A DNA stretch of 64,000 nt. Source: Streptomyces shenzhenensis (lineage in GTDB: Bacteria > Actinomycetota > Actinomycetes > Streptomycetales > Streptomycetaceae). The stretch is from assembly GCF_003688995.1 (NCBI RefSeq), contig NZ_PENI01000005.1, positions 62,001-126,000 on the forward strand, in the 5' to 3' direction. Both the position numbers and the translations under genes were made by a program. The notes under the pieces are model-generated. The model was not told where the DNA came from. It saw only the letters and a list, made by a program, of their open reading frames with translations, and searched no databases. Shown one piece after another: positions 30,155-39,441 of the stretch; positions within the stretch are counted from its first letter, which is position 1, and each line of letters begins with the position of its first letter.

Positions 30155-33100
30155 ATGCATGACGACCGCAGCCTGGTCGAGGCCCGCCTCCGGCGTGTCC
30201 TCGACGAGCGCATCCGCCCCGCCGTGTATCCCGAATCCGTCCCGCTCGACGTGGCGGTGTGGCACGCCCCCGGCGAACCCGTGCCGGTCGAGGAAGGGCT
30301 CGCCGCCGCCCCCGAGCCGGTCGAGGTGGGCGCCCGCTGGGGTGCTCCGTGGGGCACCAGCTGGTTCCGGGTGACCGGGACCGTGCCCGAGGCCTGGGCC
30401 GGCCGCACCGTCGAGGCCCTGCTCGACCTCGGCTTCGACGAGAACATGCCCGGCTTCCAGTGCGAGGGCCTCGTCTACCGGCCCGACGGCACCCCGGTGA
30501 AGGGCCTCAACCCGCGCAACCAGTGGGTCCGCGTCGGCGCCCCCGTCATGGGCGGCGAGCAGGTGCGGCTGCACATCGAGGCCGCCTCCAACCCGGTGAT
30601 CCTCGACTACCGCCCCTTCCTGCCCACCCGGCTCGGCGACAAGGAGACCGCGGGCACCGAGCCGCAGTACACGCTGACCCGCATGGACCTCGCCGTGTTC
30701 GACGAGACGGTGTGGCAGCTGGTCATGGACCTGGAGGTGCTCGGCGAGCTGATGGCCGAGCTGCCCGTGGACTCGGCGCGCCGCTGGGAGATCCTGCGGG
30801 CGGTGGAGCGGGCGCTGGACGCGGTCGACCTCCAGGACGTGGGCGGCACGGCGGCGCGCGCCCGGCAGCGGCTCACCGAGGTGCTCGCCGCCCCGGCCGT
30901 GCCCTCCGCCCACCGGATCAGCGCCGTCGGCCACGCCCACATCGACTCCGCGTGGCTGTGGCCGCTGCGCGAGACGGTGCGCAAGGTGGCCCGTACCACC
31001 GCCAACATGACCGCCCTGCTGGAGGACGAACCCGACTTCGTCTTCGCCATGTCCCAGGCCCAGCAGTGGGCATGGATCAAGGAGCACCGGCCCGAGGTGT
31101 GGGCGCGGGTGAAGAAGGCGGTGGCCGACGGGCGGTTCGTGCCGGCCGGCGGCATGTGGGTGGAGTCCGACACCAATATGCCCGGCTCGGAGGCGATGGC
31201 CCGTCAGTTCGTGCACGGAAAGCGGTTCTTCCTCGACGAGTTCGGCATCGAGAACGACGAGGCCTGGCTGCCCGACACCTTCGGTTTCGCCGCCGGGCTG
31301 CCGCAGATCATCAGGGCCGCGGGCGCGAAGCGGCTGCTCACGCAGAAGATCTCCTGGTCGCGCACGAACACGTTTCCGCACCACACCTTCCAGTGGGAGG
31401 GCATCGACGGCACCCGGATCTTCACCCACTTCCCGCCGGTCGACACCTACAACTGCTCCATGAAGGGCAGCGAGATCGCCCACGCGGCCCGCAACTTCAA
31501 GGACAAGGGCGCCGCCCGGCACTCGCTGGCCCCCACCGGCTGGGGCGACGGAGGCGGCGGCACCACCCGGGAGATGGTCGCCAAGGCCGCCCGGCTGCGC
31601 GACCTCGAAGGCTCGGCACGGGTCGTCTGGGAGACTCCGGGGGCCTTCTTCGACCGGGCCGAGGCCGACTACCCGGAGCCGCCGGTCTGGGTCGGCGAGC
31701 TGTATCTGGAGCTCCACCGTGCCACCCTCACCAGCCAGGCGCAGACCAAGCAGGGCAACCGGCGCAGCGAGCACCTGTTGCGGGAGGCCGAGCTGTGGGC
31801 GGCCACGGCCGCCGTCCGCACCGGATTCCGCTATCCGTACGAGGAGTTGGACCGGATCTGGAAGACGGTCCTGCTGCACCAGTTCCACGACATCCTGCCC
31901 GGCTCGTCCATCGCCTGGGTGCACCGGGAGGCCCGGGCCACCTATGAGCGGCTCGCCGGGGAGCTGACCGGCATCATCGACGCCGCCCAGCGCGCCCTGG
32001 CCGGCGACGGCACGGTCCCGCTGGTCTTCAACGCGGCCCCGCACGCCCGTGCCGGTATCCCGGCGGGCGGCGCGGGTATCCCGCGGAGCGCGGGCGGCAC
32101 CCGGCTCACGGCCCGGCCGGAGGGCGGGCACGTCCTCGACAACGGGCTGCTGCGGGTGGGGATCGACGAGCGGGGCCTGGTGGTGTCCGTGTACGACATC
32201 GAGGCCGACCGGGAGAGCATCGCGCCGGGCCGGGCCGCGGGCCTGCTCCAGCTGCATCCCGACTTCCCGAACATGTGGGACGCCTGGGACATTGACGAGT
32301 TCTACCGCAACACGGTCACCGATCTGACCGGCGTCGACGCGGTCACGGCGGGCGAGGACGGCGGCTCGGTGCGGATCGAACGGTCCTTCGGCGCGTCTCG
32401 TGCCGTGCAGGTGCTGTCCCTGCCGCCGGGGGAGCGGCGTCTCGTCGTGGACACCGAGGTCGACTGGCACGAGACGGAGAAGTTCCTCAAGCTGGCCTTC
32501 CCGCTCGACGTGCACGCCGAACGGTACGCGTCGGAGACCCAGTTCGGGCATGTCCACCGGGCCACCCACACCAACACCTCGTGGGAGGCGGCCAAGTTTG
32601 AAGCGTGCAATCACCGGTTCGTGCAGCTGGCGGAGCCGGGCTGGGGTGTCGCCGTCGTCAACGACTCCACGTACGGGCACGATGTGACCCGCACGGTCCG
32701 CACCGACGGCGACCGGGGTACGACCACCACGGTCCGGGTCTCCCTGCTGCGCGCGCCGCGCTTCCCCGACCCGGAGACCGACCAGGGTGTGCACCGGTTC
32801 CGGCACGGGCTGGTGCCGGGCGCGGGGATCGGTGACGCGGTGCGCGAGGGCTGGCGGATCAATGTGCCGGAGCGCCGCGTCGCGGGCGCGGGGGAGGTCG
32901 CGCCGCTGGTGACGGTGGACGACGACGCGGTCGTCGTCACGGCCGTCAAACTGGCCGACGACGGCAGCGGGGACGTGGTGGTCCGCTTCCACGAGGCCCA
33001 CGGGGGACGCGCCCGCGCCACCCTGACGGCCGGTTTCGAGATCACGGACGCCACGGTCACCGACCTGCTGGAACGCCCCCTACCCGACGCACCGCCCCCG

Positions 33101-33175
33101 GCCCGCGCCGGCACCCGCATCTCCGTACGCCTACGCCCATTCGAACTGAAAACCCTCCGCCTCCACCGCCCCTGA
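30155..33175 (+). CDS. GH38 alpha-mannosidase
   Basis: A 1006-residue glycoside hydrolase of family 38, a zinc-dependent retaining alpha-mannosidase. The N-terminal beta domain is followed by the catalytic domain with AVGHAHIDSAWLWPLRET (zinc-binding His and Asp), NDEAWLPDTFGFAAGLPQI (nucleophile Asp in PDTFG) and KISWSRTNTFPHHTFQWEG. The central helical domain has HQFHDILPGSSI and the C-terminus is a large beta-sandwich. There is no signal peptide, so it is intracellular, probably degrading imported mannosides. GGAG seven bases before ATG 30155 decides the start over an upstream in-frame extension. Confidence 0.96.
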   Translation: MHDDRSLVEARLRRVLDERIRPAVYPESVPLDVAVWHAPGEPVPVEEGLAAAPEPVEVGARWGAPWGTSWFRVTGTVPEAWAGRTVEALLDLGFDENMPGFQCEGLVYRPDGTPVKGLNPRNQWVRVGAPVMGGEQVRLHIEAASNPVILDYRPFLPTRLGDKETAGTEPQYTLTRMDLAVFDETVWQLVMDLEVLGELMAELPVDSARRWEILRAVERALDAVDLQDVGGTAARARQRLTEVLAAPAVPSAHRISAVGHAHIDSAWLWPLRETVRKVARTTANMTALLEDEPDFVFAMSQAQQWAWIKEHRPEVWARVKKAVADGRFVPAGGMWVESDTNMPGSEAMARQFVHGKRFFLDEFGIENDEAWLPDTFGFAAGLPQIIRAAGAKRLLTQKISWSRTNTFPHHTFQWEGIDGTRIFTHFPPVDTYNCSMKGSEIAHAARNFKDKGAARHSLAPTGWGDGGGGTTREMVAKAARLRDLEGSARVVWETPGAFFDRAEADYPEPPVWVGELYLELHRATLTSQAQTKQGNRRSEHLLREAELWAATAAVRTGFRYPYEELDRIWKTVLLHQFHDILPGSSIAWVHREARATYERLAGELTGIIDAAQRALAGDGTVPLVFNAAPHARAGIPAGGAGIPRSAGGTRLTARPEGGHVLDNGLLRVGIDERGLVVSVYDIEADRESIAPGRAAGLLQLHPDFPNMWDAWDIDEFYRNTVTDLTGVDAVTAGEDGGSVRIERSFGASRAVQVLSLPPGERRLVVDTEVDWHETEKFLKLAFPLDVHAERYASETQFGHVHRATHTNTSWEAAKFEACNHRFVQLAEPGWGVAVVNDSTYGHDVTRTVRTDGDRGTTTTVRVSLLRAPRFPDPETDQGVHRFRHGLVPGAGIGDAVREGWRINVPERRVAGAGEVAPLVTVDDDAVVVTAVKLADDGSGDVVVRFHEAHGGRARATLTAGFEITDATVTDLLERPLPDAPPPARAGTRISVRLRPFELKTLRLHRP

Positions 33176-33221
33176 CCACCACCCCGCGCCCCGAAAGCGA
33201 GCCGCTTGAGCACCGCCCCAA

Positions 33222-33339
33222 AGGGGCGCGGGGAACTGCGCGATCAGCGACGACGGTGCCGCGGACGAACGAGGACCTGTCACGCCCTGTCGGGGGGCGC
33301 GGGGAACTGCGCGGCCAGCCACGACGCGGCCGCAGACGA
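33222..33339. repeat. Two copies of a dispersed GGGGCGCGGGGAACTGCGCG repeat
   Basis: GGGGCGCGGGGAACTGCGCG occurs at 33223-33242 and 33294-33313, each followed by a similar tail (CAGCxACGACG...CCGCxGACGA). An inverted copy lies at 38569-38617 and a partial one at about 55316. This short sequence is widespread in Streptomyces intergenic regions. Confidence 0.8.
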
Positions 33340-33373
33340 ACAACGACCCCCCCGCCCCAGCCAGCGCGCAGCG

Positions 33374-34777
33374 TTACGTCAACCGGGTGGGAGGCAAGAA
33401 CTCCCTCACATACGTCCGCTCCCAGCAGGCCCCCGTCTCCCGCAGCTCGCGCCAGGTCGTGTAGCGGTAGCGGAACAGGCGGGCGCGGACATAGCGCGGC
33501 GGCCGGTCTGGCGGGAACGGCGAACGCCGCAGCAACCGCAGTGTGTCGCGGTCGTTCTCCAGGAGCCGCTCGACCAGCGCGCCGAACCACTCCCCGGCGT
33601 ACGCGGGCGAGAGCGCGGCGAACCACATCAGCCAGTCCAGCCGCAGATGGTAGGGGGCGAACTGACGCGGCCAGTGCCGCGGATCACCCGGCTTGCCCTT
33701 GAACTCGTACTCCCGCCACCCCGCGTCCGCACGCGGTACGGCATCCAGCGTGCCCTCGACCACCACCTCGTACCGGACCCGGCTGATGCTGCCGAACGCG
33801 CCGTAGGTGTTCACCAGGTGCAGCGGGTCGAAGGAGCGGTTCATCACCTGCCGGCGGGAGACCATGTTCAGCACCGGGCGGTAGCTGAGGAACAGGACCA
33901 GCGCGGCGGCGGCGAGCACCACGCACACGTACCAGAGCGGGGCCGCGGCCACCGGCGGGGGCGTACCGGGGAAACGGATCGCCGACAGCGCCAGCACGAT
34001 GGTGATCCAGTTCAGCCAGGAGAAGTTGCCGGACAGCACCAGCCACAGCTGGGTGACGATCATCAGGGCCGCGGCGGCCGACGCCACCGGCTGCGGGGTG
34101 AACAGCAGCACCGGCACCACGAGTTGGGTGACATGGTTAGCCGCCGCCTCCACCCGGTGCAGCGGCCCGGGCAGCCGGTGGAAGAACCAGCTCAGCGGGC
34201 CCGGCATCGGCTGGGTCTCATGGTGGTAGTACAGACAGGTCAGCTTCCGCCAGCACGGATCGCCGCGCATCTTGATCAGACCCGCGCCGAACTCCAGCCG
34301 GAACAGGATCCAGCGCAGCAGGAACAGCACCACCACCGGCGGCGCGACCTCGTCGTTGCCCAGGAACACGGCGAGGAAGCCGACCTCCAGCAGCAGTGAC
34401 TCCCAGCCGAACGCGTACCAGGTCTGGCCGACGCTGACGACCGACAGATACAGCGCCCAGGGCACCAGCCACAGCGCCATCGCGCCGGCCGTCGGGAGCA
34501 GGGAGTCCAGGCCCGCGAGCAGCGCCGCCGACACGGCGCAGCCCGCCCAGCAGCAGGATGCGAAGAACCGGTCGGAGTAGTGCAGGTGGAACAGGCTCGG
34601 CGCGCGCCGGAACGGCACCCGCGCCACGAACCGGGGGACCGGCAGCATTCCGCGCTCCCCGATCAGCGCGCGGAACTGGAGGGCGGCCGTCAGGAACGCG
34701 ACCAGGTACACGGTGGCCAGAGCCCGCTGGAACACCAGTCGGCTCAACCAGTACTCGGATGCGGTGAACCAGTCCAC
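33374..34777 (-). CDS. Lipase maturation factor (LMF1) family membrane protein
   Basis: A 467-residue polytopic membrane protein. About eight hydrophobic helices fall in residues 15-300, ending with the conserved soluble C-terminal region: NTYGAFGSISRVRYEVVVEG, EYEFKGKPGD and PRHWPRQFAPYHLRLDWLMW are signature stretches of the lipase maturation factor family (in animals an ER chaperone for lipases; the bacterial role is unknown). GTG 34777 has GGAGGGAG nine bases upstream and begins at the conserved DWFTASEYWLSRL. It has no lipase neighbour here. Confidence 0.88.
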   Translation of the reverse strand: MDWFTASEYWLSRLVFQRALATVYLVAFLTAALQFRALIGERGMLPVPRFVARVPFRRAPSLFHLHYSDRFFASCCWAGCAVSAALLAGLDSLLPTAGAMALWLVPWALYLSVVSVGQTWYAFGWESLLLEVGFLAVFLGNDEVAPPVVVLFLLRWILFRLEFGAGLIKMRGDPCWRKLTCLYYHHETQPMPGPLSWFFHRLPGPLHRVEAAANHVTQLVVPVLLFTPQPVASAAAALMIVTQLWLVLSGNFSWLNWITIVLALSAIRFPGTPPPVAAAPLWYVCVVLAAAALVLFLSYRPVLNMVSRRQVMNRSFDPLHLVNTYGAFGSISRVRYEVVVEGTLDAVPRADAGWREYEFKGKPGDPRHWPRQFAPYHLRLDWLMWFAALSPAYAGEWFGALVERLLENDRDTLRLLRRSPFPPDRPPRYVRARLFRYRYTTWRELRETGACWERTYVREFLPPTRLT

Positions 34778-34927
34778 GGCCGTGCGCTCCCTCCTCCAGT
34801 GTCGCCCGCCGGCCGGCGCGTCACACTTCGTACCGCATCGCTCCGTTTGCGTTATCCGGGCAGGTGATGCAAACAATGGTTCCGAATGTCTCGATCCAAT
34901 CAGGCCTGAATGATGTCGGAGAACGCG

Positions 34928-35458
34928 GTGCGGATACCCACCGGAACCATCGTCACGGTCAGTGTGCTCTCGGCGCTCTCGGCGGCGCCGCTGCTCGCCG
35001 GATGCGGCGCCGAAGGCGGCCGGGGCAACCGGACGGCGCAGGCGGCGGTGCCCGCCGCCGTGCCCGCCGAACCGGAGCCGCCGCCGCGCTCCGCGTTCCC
35101 GGAGCCGGACGACGGCGGCACCGGCGGCGTCCCGAGCACCCCGGCGACGGCCTGCGCGACCGCCACGGCGTCCCCCGCCGTGCCCGCCCCGGAGACGGGA
35201 TCGGACGCCGGCTCGGACATCGGCGCGGCGGCTTCCGCGGGCGCGGCGCCGCCGGGCCCCGCCGACTGCACCCCGCTCGCCCGTTCGGCCGCACCGCCCG
35301 CCGCGGAGCCGGGCACCTCCGCACTCACCGCCGACGAGGCCGGACCCGAGACCGAACCGGACGAGCCCGACCTGCCCGACGGCGGCGCCCTGACCCTCGA
35401 CGACACCACCGTGACCGACAGCATCTTCGACAGCCTCACCGGCGTCCTAGGCGGCTGA
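34928..35458 (+). CDS. Acidic low-complexity lipoprotein
   Basis: A 176-residue predicted lipoprotein. The signal region RIPTGTIVTVSVLSALSAAP ends in the lipobox LLAGC. The mature part is rich in Ala, Pro, Glu, Asp and Thr and ends TVTDSIFDSLTGVLGG. GTG 34928 has GGAG six bases upstream; ATG 34910/34913 would add residues before an already complete signal peptide and lack a good site. No domain is recognised. It precedes the SpoIIE-type phosphatase gene by 67 bases on the same strand. Confidence 0.7.
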   Translation: MRIPTGTIVTVSVLSALSAAPLLAGCGAEGGRGNRTAQAAVPAAVPAEPEPPPRSAFPEPDDGGTGGVPSTPATACATATASPAVPAPETGSDAGSDIGAAASAGAAPPGPADCTPLARSAAPPAAEPGTSALTADEAGPETEPDEPDLPDGGALTLDDTTVTDSIFDSLTGVLGG

Positions 35459-35525
35459 AGGCCCGTCACGGTGGCGGTCGACCCCGGTCGAAGAACCGGA
35501 CGAACCCTGGCAAGGTGGTGGCCCC

Positions 35526-37610
35526 ATGTGTGATCGGGGAGCGAGCGCCCTGTCAGTCCCGGACGACTGGCCCGCCCACCCGGATCCGTTCCTGGTGCTC
35601 AACCGCATGGGCACCTTCGACTGGGACCTGGACACCGGTCTCTACCACATGGACGCCCAGGCCCACGAGGTGTACGACCTGCTTCCCGAGGAGTTCGACG
35701 GACGTCCGGAGTCGCTCGGCGTCCGGGTGCCCCAGCCGGAGGCCAGCCGGATCGACGCCGTGATCTCCCGCGCGATCAAGGACGGCAGCGAGAACTACGG
35801 GGCCTACTTCCGTATCCGCCGCCGCGACGGCAGATACCGCTGGACGCACACCCAGGGCTACATCCGCCGCGACGAGACCGGCAGGCCGCGCCGGGTCATC
35901 GGCATCGTCCGCGACGCCACCCAGGAACTGGCGGACAGCGAGGGGCGCAGCCTGCGGGCCGCCCAGGACGCGGCCTTCCGGCGGCAGAGCAACGTCGTAC
36001 AGGTCATCACCGCCGCCCTCTCGCACGCCCGCAGCGTCCAGGACGTCATCGACGTCCTCAAGGACACCGACGGCGTACGGCACCTGGGCGCGGCCAGCCT
36101 GGTGATGGGCCTGGTGGAGGCGGGCCGGATCCGGCTGGTCGCCGAGGGGCCCGAGGGCAGCTTCGTGCCCGGCACCCGGGTCACCGGGATCGACGAGCCC
36201 TACCCGATGAGCGAGGTCGTCCGCATCCTCAGCCCCCGCTTCATCGAGTCACCGGAGGAGTTCGCCGAGGGCTATCCGATCCTGTGGCCGCACATCACCG
36301 ACCTGGACATCACCTCGGCCGCCTATCTGCCGCTCATCGCCCAGGCCCGCCCGATCGGCGCCATGGGCCTGCTCTACAGCGACCGGCGCGGCTTCTCCGC
36401 CGAGGAGCGGGCCGTGCTGGTCGCCCTCGGCAGCAGCATCGCGCAGAGCCTGCAACGGGCCATGCTCTACGAGCAGGAGCGGGACCTCGCCCAGGGCCTC
36501 CAGCAGGCCATGCTGCCGCGCACCATCCCGAGCGTCCGCGGCGCCGACGTCGCCGTCCGCTACCGCGCCGGCTCCGCCGCGGGCTCCCTCAGCCGGGACA
36601 TCGGCGGCGACTGGTACGACCTCATCCCGCTGCCGGGCGGCCGGGTCGGTGCCGTCATCGGCGACGTCCAGGGCCACGACACGCACGCGGCGGCCGTCAT
36701 GGGCCAGCTGCGCATCGTGCTGCGCGCCTACGCCGCCGAGGGGCACACCCCGGCCACCGTGATGGCCCGGGCCTCGGTGTTCCTGCACGAGCTGGACACC
36801 GCCCGGTTCGCCACCTGTCTGTACGCGGAGGCGGACCTGGTCACCGGGGTGGTCCAGGTGGTCAGGGCCGGGCACATCGACCCGCTGATCCGACACACGG
36901 ACGGCAGCTGCCGCCGGGTGCCGGTCGAGGGCGGGCTGCCGCTCGGCCTGTCCGCCGAGTTCGGCCGGCTCGAATACCCGGTCACCACCCTCGAACTGGA
37001 CCCGGGCCAGACGCTGCTGCTGTGCACCGACGGTCTCGTCGAACAGCCCGGCACCGATCTCGACGACGGCGTGCGGACCCTTACCGAGCTCATCGGGGCC
37101 GGCCCGGAGGACGTCCGCGACCTCGCCGACCGGCTCATCGACGTGGCCGAGGAGCGCGGCGGCGACGACGACGTGGCCCTGCTCCTGCTGCGCCGCCGCG
37201 GCGCCGACACGGCGCAGGGCGGCCGGCTCCAGCAGCAGGTGGCCCCCGGCGACCCGGAGGCCCTCGCCCTGGCCCGGCACATGATCCGCGCCGCGGTGCG
37301 CGCCTGGGGGGCCGGCGACCGCGCCGACGAGATCGAACTGGCCGCCGACGAACTGATCACCAACGCGCTCCTGCACACCGAGGGCTCCGCGATCGTGACC
37401 CTCAGGGTGCTCGGCGGCAGCGCGCGCACGTTGCGCGTCGAGGTCGAGGACTCCTCCAGCGCCCTGCCGCGCCGCCGGGACGCGGGGGAGTCCGGGGTCT
37501 CCGGGCGCGGCCTGCTGCTGGTCGACCGGCTCGCCGACGTGTGGGGTGTGGAGGCGCGGGGCGGCGGCAAGTGCGTGTGGTGCGAGTTCGGGACGGCGGA
37601 GCGCGGCTGA
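35526..37610 (+). CDS. PAS-GAF-SpoIIE phosphatase with C-terminal anti-sigma-type ATPase domain
   Basis: A 694-residue signalling protein. Order: PAS (about 20-130, NRMGTFDWDLDTGLYHMD), GAF (about 150-320), PP2C/SpoIIE phosphatase (about 335-560; RDIGGDWYDLIPL, VIGDVQGHD and LLCTDGLVE hold the metal-binding Asp residues), and an HATPase_c_2 domain (about 575-690; N-box ADELITNALLHT and G-box GRGLLLVDRLAD). Such proteins combine anti-anti-sigma phosphatase and anti-sigma kinase modules and are abundant in Streptomyces as SigB-like stress switches. The kinase-like Asn is present. AAGGTGG before the ATG supports the start. No anti-anti-sigma partner is adjacent. Confidence 0.92.
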   Translation: MCDRGASALSVPDDWPAHPDPFLVLNRMGTFDWDLDTGLYHMDAQAHEVYDLLPEEFDGRPESLGVRVPQPEASRIDAVISRAIKDGSENYGAYFRIRRRDGRYRWTHTQGYIRRDETGRPRRVIGIVRDATQELADSEGRSLRAAQDAAFRRQSNVVQVITAALSHARSVQDVIDVLKDTDGVRHLGAASLVMGLVEAGRIRLVAEGPEGSFVPGTRVTGIDEPYPMSEVVRILSPRFIESPEEFAEGYPILWPHITDLDITSAAYLPLIAQARPIGAMGLLYSDRRGFSAEERAVLVALGSSIAQSLQRAMLYEQERDLAQGLQQAMLPRTIPSVRGADVAVRYRAGSAAGSLSRDIGGDWYDLIPLPGGRVGAVIGDVQGHDTHAAAVMGQLRIVLRAYAAEGHTPATVMARASVFLHELDTARFATCLYAEADLVTGVVQVVRAGHIDPLIRHTDGSCRRVPVEGGLPLGLSAEFGRLEYPVTTLELDPGQTLLLCTDGLVEQPGTDLDDGVRTLTELIGAGPEDVRDLADRLIDVAEERGGDDDVALLLLRRRGADTAQGGRLQQQVAPGDPEALALARHMIRAAVRAWGAGDRADEIELAADELITNALLHTEGSAIVTLRVLGGSARTLRVEVEDSSSALPRRRDAGESGVSGRGLLLVDRLADVWGVEARGGGKCVWCEFGTAERG

Positions 37611-37641
37611 CCACACGCGTCCCGGGTGGCACTCTGGACGT

Positions 37642-38505
37642 ATGCCGGAACTCCCCGAGGTGGAAGCGCTCAAGGACTTCCTGACGGAGCGACTGGTCGG
37701 CCGCGAGGTCGTCCGGGTGCTGCCCGTCGCGATCAGCGTCCTGAAGACCTACGACCCGCCGGTCTCCGCGTTCGAGGGCAGCGAGGTCACGGCCGTGCAC
37801 CGGCACGGCAAGTTCCTCGACATCGTGGGGGACACGGGCCTGCACTTCGTGACGCATCTGGCCCGCGCGGGCTGGCTGCAGTGGAAGGACCGGCTGCCGG
37901 ACGGTCCGCCACGCCCCGGCAAGGGCCCGCTCGCGCTGCGGGCCGCCCTGGCGGACAGCGCGGGCTTCGACCTGACCGAGGCCGGCACCCAGAAGCGGCT
38001 CGCGGTGTATGTCGTACGGGATGTGCGGGAGGTGCCCGGCGTGGCCCGGCTCGGTCCCGACCCGCTCGCCGACGACTTCGACGAGGCCCGGCTCGCGGCG
38101 CTGCTGACCGACGAGCGGCGGCAGCTCAAGGGCGCGCTGCGGGACCAGAGCCTGATCGCCGGGGTGGGCAACGCCTACAGCGACGAGATCCTGCACGCCG
38201 CGAAGATGTCCCCGTTCAAGCTCGCCGCGTCCCTGACGCCGCAGGAGAACCGGCGGCTGTACGAGGCGCTGCGCAACACCCTGACGGAGGCGGTCGACCG
38301 TTCCCGGGGCCTGGCCGCCGGCCGGCTCAAGGCGGAGAAGAAGAGCGGACTGAGGGTGCACGGCCGCGCCGGCGAGCCCTGTCCGGTCTGCGGCGACACC
38401 ATCCGCGAGGTGTCGTTCAGCGATTCGTCGCTGCAGTACTGCCCGACCTGCCAGACGGGCGGCAAGCCGCTGGCGGACCGCAGGATGTCCCGGCTGCTGA
38501 AGTGA
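37642..38505 (+). CDS. Fpg/Nei-family DNA glycosylase with an atypical zinc finger
   Basis: A 287-residue base-excision repair glycosylase/AP lyase of the formamidopyrimidine-DNA glycosylase/endonuclease VIII family. The catalytic N-terminal Pro-Glu is there (MPELPEVEAL), as are the conserved Lys in HRHGKFLDI and the helix-two-turn-helix DQSLIAGVGNAYSDEIL. The C-terminal zinc finger has four Cys (CPVC ... CPTC, spacing C-x2-C-x16-C-x2-C). The Arg that normally precedes the second Cys pair and contacts DNA is not at its usual place (SSLQYCPTC). This suggests a non-Fpg, non-classical-Nei subfamily with altered lesion choice. It starts 31 bases after the phosphatase gene. Confidence 0.88.
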   Translation: MPELPEVEALKDFLTERLVGREVVRVLPVAISVLKTYDPPVSAFEGSEVTAVHRHGKFLDIVGDTGLHFVTHLARAGWLQWKDRLPDGPPRPGKGPLALRAALADSAGFDLTEAGTQKRLAVYVVRDVREVPGVARLGPDPLADDFDEARLAALLTDERRQLKGALRDQSLIAGVGNAYSDEILHAAKMSPFKLAASLTPQENRRLYEALRNTLTEAVDRSRGLAAGRLKAEKKSGLRVHGRAGEPCPVCGDTIREVSFSDSSLQYCPTCQTGGKPLADRRMSRLLK

Positions 38506-38568
38506 CGCTCCGCTGGGCGGGGCGTGTCCGTGTCGTTGTTCGTCAGTGTTTGTCTGCGTTCGTCCGCG

Positions 38569-38617
38569 TTTGTCCGCGGCAGCGTTGTGGCTGATCGCGC
38601 AGTTCCCCGCGCCCCTT
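38569..38617. repeat. Dispersed repeat, inverted copy
   Basis: Reverse complement of the repeat at 33222-33268: it reads CGCAGTTCCCCGCGCCCCTT at its right end and CCGCGGCAGC on the left. Just before it (38550-38579) there are three 10-base near-repeats of the type (T/C)GTC(T/C)GCG(T/G)(T/C). Confidence 0.75.
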
Positions 38618-38635
38618 CGGAGCCCCGGGAGCAGC

Positions 38636-39289
38636 TCAGTGGGCCTTCAGTGTCACCAGGTGTTTTCCGTCGCCGGTGCGCACCTCGTAGTGGTCGATCT
38701 CCTCGGGGTGCATCGCGGAGGCGCCCCGCAGCGTGTTCGTCCCGGCGTCACGGCCGGGCACGGTCCAGTTGGTGAGGATCTGCTCGGTGCCGTCCTGGCC
38801 GACGGCGATCAGGCGACAGGAACGCGGGCCCGCCCCGTCCTTGACCTTCAGCTCGACCTCGGTGCCGTAGGCCTCGTCCGCGCTCGTCACCTGCGCCCAC
38901 ACCCCGGAGTCCGCGTCGGTCGTCGCCGTGACCCGTACGGACGCCGTCCCGTGCGCGGCGTACACGGCGATCCCGGGACCGGCGACGGCGAACACCACCG
39001 AGGCGGCCAGCCCGTACAGGAGACGCCGGCGGCGCGCCCGGTGCCGTGCCGTGACCTCGCCGAGCAGTCGGTCCAGCAGCCGGGGGCCCGGCTGGGCCAG
39101 GGGGTGCACGAAGCGCGGTGTGGCCCGCCGATACAGCATCAACTGCCGTGCGGCAGGGCCGAATTCGGTCACATGTGCCGTGCAGCTGGGGCACTCCATG
39201 AGGTGGTCCTCGAAGCGGAAGGCCTCCGCTTCGTCCAGCACGCCGAGCGCGTAGGCGCCGACGTCGCGATGCCGTTCCAGGGACCTCAT
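38636..39289 (-). CDS. Zinc-finger (zf-HC2) anti-sigma factor
   Basis: A 217-residue membrane-bound anti-sigma factor. The N-terminal cytoplasmic ZAS motif is complete: H in MRSLERHRDVG and the H-x3-C-x2-C group EDHLMECPSC. One transmembrane segment follows at about residues 90-112 (LLYGLAASVVFAVAGPGIAVY), then an extracytoplasmic domain ending in HLVTLKAH. GAGG seven bases before the ATG at 39289 supports the start. It is the third gene of a leftward group with a sigma factor (40092-40646) and an unknown protein, and probably holds that sigma factor inactive. Confidence 0.9.
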   Translation of the reverse strand: MRSLERHRDVGAYALGVLDEAEAFRFEDHLMECPSCTAHVTEFGPAARQLMLYRRATPRFVHPLAQPGPRLLDRLLGEVTARHRARRRRLLYGLAASVVFAVAGPGIAVYAAHGTASVRVTATTDADSGVWAQVTSADEAYGTEVELKVKDGAGPRSCRLIAVGQDGTEQILTNWTVPGRDAGTNTLRGASAMHPEEIDHYEVRTGDGKHLVTLKAH

Positions 39290-39441
39290 GCAGAATCCTC
39301 GTGCCGTTGGGTGCGGATGGGGTGACTCCGTGCACCCACCGGTACGCACCGGACAGCCGAATCACTCAAGCCATGTCCACAATCGCAACCCGGGGATTCG
39401 GAGCGGTCCGGCCCGCGGATTGGTCGGTCGCCGAAGACGGC

